Below are positions 63,354 to 64,000 of a stretch of DNA of 64,000 nt, piece after piece. The stretch's first letter is position 1. Each line of letters begins with the position of its first letter. The notes beneath the pieces were generated by a model, which did not search any database, had not been told where the DNA came from, and saw only the letters and a program-made list of their open reading frames with translations. The stretch spans positions 186,001-250,000 of the forward strand of contig NZ_RJUD01000113.1 in NCBI RefSeq assembly GCF_024343675.1, in the 5' to 3' direction. A program made the translations under genes and the position numbers. Source of the stretch: Lacihabitans sp. CS3-21. Its GTDB lineage: Bacteria > Bacteroidota > Bacteroidia > Cytophagales > Spirosomataceae.

Positions 63354-64000
63354 TCAATTGTGATAGTCGTAATGAGAAATGTAATGTACTAACTTTAAAC
63401 TTGGATTGTCTATTTGCCACGTAATGATATGGTTAAGTGGCTCTTTTAAAATGATATCTGAAGTTACGGACGACGAAACCGGAAAAACAGCCACATAATA
63501 ACTATTAGACGTAGCATACACGGCAAACGGCTCACCGGCTCCTTTATCAGCCAGACTAAAACACCTGTAAGTATTTGTTGCACCATCGCTTCTGATAACC
63601 ATTTTGGGATTGACTGTAAGGCTCATTTGGCTTTGAGAATCATTTACTTCGTATATCATTGCAGCCAAATCTCTTGCGTTTTCATTATCCAAAACACATA
63701 TTTTGCCATCTTTGACAGATAAGGCTGAGAAACTAGGAGCAAGAGGATATACAAGCGGTGCCATAAGGCGATATAAGTCTTGATTAAATTTTGATTGAGC
63801 CTCAACCTGTCCATCTGCTGAAAATTTTCTGATTTGACCCATTTCAAACGCACCAACCTGAATTTGAAATGGCGATATTTGCTCAGGAAAAAATGCAGCT
63901 GCTGGCAAAGATAAGTACTGCCTTGGCGACGATTTAGTAAGTACACCATCTGCATCGACAAAAAGTGGATTGGCAAAATTTTGATTTGGTATAATTACAG
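63354..64000 (-). CDS. Unknown protein, partial (5' end outside the window)
   Basis: Open from the right edge to a TGA at 63354, about 215 residues. The frame continues through 63908 to the edge, so any start in the window is internal. The visible part has NPLFVDADGVLTKSSPRQYL, a GAFEMGQIRKFSADGQVE segment, and ends TWQIDNPSLKLVHYISHYDYHN. Mixed beta-rich composition, no membrane helix in the visible part. I do not recognise it. Confidence 0.6.
   Translation of the reverse strand, partial: VIIPNQNFANPLFVDADGVLTKSSPRQYLSLPAAAFFPEQISPFQIQVGAFEMGQIRKFSADGQVEAQSKFNQDLYRLMAPLVYPLAPSFSALSVKDGKICVLDNENARDLAAMIYEVNDSQSQMSLTVNPKMVIRSDGATNTYRCFSLADKGAGEPFAVYATSNSYYVAVFPVSSSVTSDIILKEPLNHIITWQIDNPSLKLVHYISHYDYHN

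Overview
The window is AT-rich chromosomal DNA from a Bacteroidota bacterium, most likely of the Cytophagales/Flavobacteriia type. This rests on gene content and style: ECF sigma plus HEAT-domain membrane protein plus DUF4097-like lipoprotein, ~800-residue MacB/FtsX permeases, a CarboxypepD_reg-like TonB-dependent receptor, DUF2480, DUF4412, YitT/DUF2179, a CHAT-TPR protein, a C-terminal domain resembling the 3-coathanger stack, almost no Shine-Dalgarno sites, and -7 boxes of the form TAnnTTTG. I found no rRNA, tRNA, CRISPR array or complete insertion sequence.

Region 1 (1-20.1 kb), nearly all on the minus strand. A sigma / HEAT membrane protein / lipoprotein operon runs off the left edge. 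It is followed by a complete tripartite ABC efflux locus: four tandem ~805-817 aa permeases, a small secreted protein, two MacB/LolD-type ATPases, a membrane-fusion adaptor, a TolC-type outer-membrane channel, and an NtrB/NtrC-like histidine kinase and AAA+ regulator pair. A dyad GTCC-N6-GGAC lies exactly 53 bp upstream of the same 14-mer (TGTATTTTTGGCAC) in front of both the adaptor and the second ATPase. This suggests that one regulator, probably the local NtrC-type protein, controls both transcription units.

Region 2 (20.4-32.4 kb). A tandem pair of unknown ~70 aa proteins is followed by metG, a TonB receptor with a TPR-like partner, and a divergent two-domain esterase with an 18-bp palindrome near its promoter. 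Then comes a small accessory island (an orphan gene plus a RelE-type toxin-antitoxin pair) bracketed by copies of a 30-bp interspersed repeat, a type-B carboxylesterase and an AEC transporter.

Region 3 (32.4-40.8 kb). A minus-strand signalling block: an HD-YitT-DUF2179 fusion, a response regulator with a class III cyclase domain, a CheY-like regulator, and three paralogous histidine kinases with near-identical catalytic cores but different sensor halves.

Region 4 (41-64 kb). Mostly housekeeping and secreted enzymes: glyoxalase-family protein, DAACS symporter, YgiQ radical SAM protein, glutamate racemase, S9 peptidase and sulfurtransferase. A decayed and an intact pnuC flank a GSDH-type dehydrogenase. 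These are followed by DUF2480, a membrane protein, a MazG-like hydrolase, a metal-dependent phospholipase C/S1-P1-like protein, a YdjC-type deacetylase, a CHAT-TPR protein and DUF4412.

The most unusual layer is non-coding. Several intergenic gaps hold degenerate arrays kept in 7-bp phase, each locus with its own sequence family (GCTTTTA, NTAGNTT, NNAGTNN, TTGGTTA/CTGGGAA). At two separate loci, arrays in inverted orientation bracket a decayed gene for a 23S-IVP/Avd-like four-helix-bundle protein. This association is the best candidate in the window for an undescribed repeat-generating element.
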